Part shown: positions 6,009 to 7,813 of the stretch, piece after piece
Numbering within the stretch: the first letter of the stretch is position 1
Layout: every line of letters begins with the position of its first letter
NCBI GenBank assembly: GCA_023144875.1
Contig: JAGLEW010000154.1
Location: forward strand, 1-7,813
DNA: 7,813 bases
From: Methylococcales bacterium
GTDB taxonomy: Bacteria > Pseudomonadota > Gammaproteobacteria > Methylococcales > Methylomonadaceae
Direction: 5' to 3'
The notes under the pieces: generated by a model
The model's database searches: none
The model's input: only the letters and a program-made list of their open reading frames with translations
Told to the model about the DNA's origin: nothing
Program-made: the position numbers and the translations under genes

Positions 6009-7079
6009 ATGCACAGTAAATATAATACGGATGATTTGAGAATTACCGCCATCAATAAGGTTATCTCACCCGATCAACTTCATAAGGACATGCCAACGAC
6101 AGAAGCGGCGGCAAAAACCGTATTAGCGGCACGTGAAAACATACAATCGCTGTTACAAGGTAAGGATGATCGTCTGTTGGTTATTGTTGGCCCTTGCTCA
6201 ATTCATGACCCTAAAGCGGCCACAGAATATGCCCAGCGTCTTAAAAAAGTTAAAGAAAAATTTCAAACTGATTTACTCATTATCATGCGGGTGTATTTTG
6301 AAAAACCTCGCACCACCGTCGGCTGGAAAGGCCTAATTAACGATCCTGATTTAAACGATAGCTTTGATATTGATAAGGGACTGCATATTGCGCGAAAACT
6401 CTTATTAGACCTAAACGCCTTAGGCATTCCCGCCGCTACCGAGTATTTAGACCTCATCACCCCACAATACATTGCTGACTTAATATCATGGGGGGCGATA
6501 GGTGCGAGAACCACCGAAAGTCAATGCCACCGCGAATTATCATCAGGTATCTCTTCTCCTATTGGCTTTAAAAATGCCACCGATGGCTCGATTAAAATTG
6601 CCATTGATGCCATTGGTGCCGCCCGAAGTCCCCATCATTTTCTATCAGTCACAAAAGCAGGGCAATCCGCAATTTTTTCAACCTCAGGAAATAAAGATGT
6701 CCACATCATTTTACGAGGGGGCAATGATCAACCTAATTATGATGCCGTCAGTGTTCAACATGTTGCTAAAGGTTTAGAAAAAGCATACCTCTCCCCCAAT
6801 ATAATGATTGATTTTAGCCATGCCAATTCTTTAAAACAATGCCAGCGCCAATTATTGGTAGCAGAAGATGTTAGTGCACAAATTGCCAATGGGGATAAAC
6901 GGATTATGGGCGCAATGGTTGAAAGTTACTTAACCGCAGGGCGACAAGATCAAACCGCAGGAAAAAAATTAAACTATGGTCAAAGTATTACCGATGCTTG
7001 CTTAGGCTGGGATGACACCGTCTTATTACTCGAACAATTAGCTCAATCTGTCCAAAAACGTCGAAATATCAATCATTAA
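6009..7079 (+). CDS. aroG: 3-deoxy-7-phosphoheptulonate (DAHP) synthase, class I alpha, probably Phe-sensitive
   Basis: This enzyme condenses phosphoenolpyruvate with erythrose-4-phosphate to DAHP, the first committed step of the shikimate pathway. The 356 residues compare with 350 in E. coli AroG, and identity is high throughout from memory. Active-site and metal residues are all present: Cys63 (GPCS), Lys99 (FEKPRTTVGWKG), Arg167 (GARTTES), Lys188 (GFKN), Arg236 (LRGG), His271 (DFSHAN), Glu305 (MVE) and Asp329 (ITDAC). The N-terminal NTDDLRI and Ser182 and Ser213 (FLSVTK) correspond to the AroG Phe-binding region; Tyr-sensitive AroF has Gly at the Ser213 position, so feedback by phenylalanine is inferred. 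The E. coli Trp-sensitive AroH also has Ser there, so this is not conclusive. The ATG at 6009 lacks a clear Shine-Dalgarno. The thiS-thiG frame begins 12 bp after the stop. Confidence 0.96.
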   Translation: MHSKYNTDDLRITAINKVISPDQLHKDMPTTEAAAKTVLAARENIQSLLQGKDDRLLVIVGPCSIHDPKAATEYAQRLKKVKEKFQTDLLIIMRVYFEKPRTTVGWKGLINDPDLNDSFDIDKGLHIARKLLLDLNALGIPAATEYLDLITPQYIADLISWGAIGARTTESQCHRELSSGISSPIGFKNATDGSIKIAIDAIGAARSPHHFLSVTKAGQSAIFSTSGNKDVHIILRGGNDQPNYDAVSVQHVAKGLEKAYLSPNIMIDFSHANSLKQCQRQLLVAEDVSAQIANGDKRIMGAMVESYLTAGRQDQTAGKKLNYGQSITDACLGWDDTVLLLEQLAQSVQKRRNINH

Positions 7080-7083
7080 AGGG
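7078..7083 (+). promoter_or_regulatory. Shine-Dalgarno of thiS-thiG overlapping the aroG stop
   Basis: AAAGGG overlaps the last two bases of the aroG TAA and lies eight bases before the ATG at 7092. The tight spacing suggests that aroG and thiS-thiG share a transcript and that ribosomes may pass from one to the other. Confidence 0.6.
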
Positions 7084-7091
7084 AAACAAAC

Positions 7092-7813
7092 ATGAATATT
7101 TTTATCAATGGCGATCGCCGTGACTATGCCGAAAGTACCACAGTGGCCGATATTGTTAACGATTTAGGCTTCGCAAACAAACGCATTGCAGTTGAACTAA
7201 ATAAAGAAATTTTACCCTTTAATGATTACCCCCAGCAACGGCTTCAAGAAAACGATAAACTCGAAATTGTCCAAGCCATTGGCGGAGGTTCTGATGATCG
7301 CTTTACTGTTGGCTCACGATCCTTCAAATCACGCTTATTAGTCGGCACGGGCAAATATAAAGATTTAGACGAAACACGGCTTGCGATTGAAGCCAGTGGC
7401 GCTGAAATTGTCACCGTTGCCATTCGCCGAACCAACATCGGACAAAACCCTAACGAACCTAATTTATTGGACATCATCTCCCCCGATAAATACACCATTT
7501 TACCCAATACCGCAGGGTGCTTTACCGCCGAAGAAGCCGTCAGAACCTGCCGTTTAGGACGAGAATTATTGGGCGGGCATAATTTAGTCAAAGACGGTTT
7601 TGAAGTCATGGTTTATACCAATGATGATCCCATTGCCGCTAAACGCTTAGAAGACATTGGCTGTGTTGCGGTGATGCCACTCGCCGCGCCGATTGGTTCA
7701 GGTTTAGGTATTCGCAACCCGTATAATATTTTAACGATTGTTGAAAATGCCAATGTCCCTATTTTAGTCGATGCAGGTGTGGGTACGGCCTCTGATGCCG
7801 CCATTGCAATGGA
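7092..7813 (+). CDS. ThiS-ThiG fusion (sulfur carrier + thiazole synthase), 3' end outside window, internal deletion in ThiG part
   Basis: One open frame of 240 codons, still open at the window edge, encodes two thiamine-biosynthesis proteins. Residues 1-66 are ThiS, a ubiquitin-fold sulfur carrier, with the family ending EIVQAIGGG (Gly64-66, bases 7281-7289). The chain continues without a stop into ThiG from Ser67 (SDDRFTVGSRSFKSRLLVGTGKYKD). ThiG condenses deoxyxylulose phosphate, dehydroglycine and ThiS-thiocarboxylate sulfur into the thiazole phosphate. Other ThiG blocks follow: IVTVAIRRTNIG, TILPNTAGC (135-143), the active-site lysine in NLVK (Lys167), MVYTNDDP, the phosphate loop APIGSGLGI and DAGVGTASDA. 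Between Lys167 and DGFEVMVY about 26 residues present in other ThiG proteins are missing, including the conserved Glu two positions after the lysine. No in-frame ATG, GTG or TTG lies at the junction, so separate ThiG initiation is unlikely. Identity is firm; ThiG activity is doubtful. Confidence 0.88.
   Translation, partial: MNIFINGDRRDYAESTTVADIVNDLGFANKRIAVELNKEILPFNDYPQQRLQENDKLEIVQAIGGGSDDRFTVGSRSFKSRLLVGTGKYKDLDETRLAIEASGAEIVTVAIRRTNIGQNPNEPNLLDIISPDKYTILPNTAGCFTAEEAVRTCRLGRELLGGHNLVKDGFEVMVYTNDDPIAAKRLEDIGCVAVMPLAAPIGSGLGIRNPYNILTIVENANVPILVDAGVGTASDAAIAM

Noticed and set aside
5861..6055. 64-codon minus-strand frame across the yhbY-aroG spacer
   Set aside because: It overlaps the ends of two well-supported plus-strand genes, has no Shine-Dalgarno or recognisable family, and reads as translated AT-rich spacer.
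7091..7092. THI-box (TPP) riboswitch upstream of thiS-thiG
   Set aside because: Only 12 bp separate aroG from this frame, which leaves no room for the aptamer, and I see no CTGAGA-type core in the spacer before aroG.
7244..7609. 121-codon minus-strand frame opposite thiS-thiG
   Set aside because: It is a shadow: the plus strand encodes clear ThiS and ThiG motifs over the same bases.
1..7813. Mobile element, phage, CRISPR array or defence system
   Set aside because: No transposase, integrase, terminal repeats, regularly spaced repeats or defence-type domains were seen; all genes are conserved housekeeping genes in a mostly standard order.

Overview
The window is a chromosomal housekeeping segment from an AT-rich gammaproteobacterium (roughly 40% G+C by eye). 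The minus-strand order rlmE - ftsH - glmM - tpiA - secG - tRNA-Leu, with yhbY divergent from rlmE, is a familiar gammaproteobacterial arrangement. Protein sequences also resemble that class: SecG, FtsH and RlmE align well from memory with E. coli, and the ThiG part resembles Pseudomonas ThiG. I cannot assign a genus; a methanotroph or sulfur-oxidiser of the Methylococcales/Thiotrichales kind is only a guess. I see no phage, IS element, CRISPR array or plasmid gene.

Left part, minus strand (25-5567): rlmE (23S rRNA 2'-O-methyltransferase) is followed by ftsH (membrane AAA+ protease), a rho-independent terminator, glmM (phosphoglucosamine mutase), tpiA (triosephosphate isomerase), secG (Sec translocon subunit) and a tRNA-Leu(GAG) gene only 8 bp after secG. 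The folP gene that normally lies between ftsH and glmM is absent, and the terminator occupies that place. Two start codons need care: ftsH appears to start at a TTG with an ideal Shine-Dalgarno, and glmM starts 12 codons inside its longest reading frame. A good sigma70-like promoter overlaps the glmM stop codon and could drive tpiA-secG-tRNA separately.

Right part, plus strand (5611-7813): yhbY (CRM-domain ribosome assembly factor, GTG start), a 131-bp spacer without a confident signal, aroG (class I alpha DAHP synthase, predicted Phe-sensitive), and, 12 bp after aroG, a reading frame that fuses the sulfur carrier ThiS to thiazole synthase ThiG. This last frame runs off the window edge.

The most notable region is the thiS-thiG frame. 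The ThiS C-terminal Gly-Gly, which must normally be a free C-terminus to accept sulfur, is embedded in a continuous polypeptide. In addition, the ThiG part seems to lack about 26 residues directly after its active-site lysine, including a conserved acidic residue. No completely new system is evident; all other genes are ordinary conserved ones. No stretch over 300 bp lacks a gene: the largest spacers are 4803-4949 and 5878-6008.
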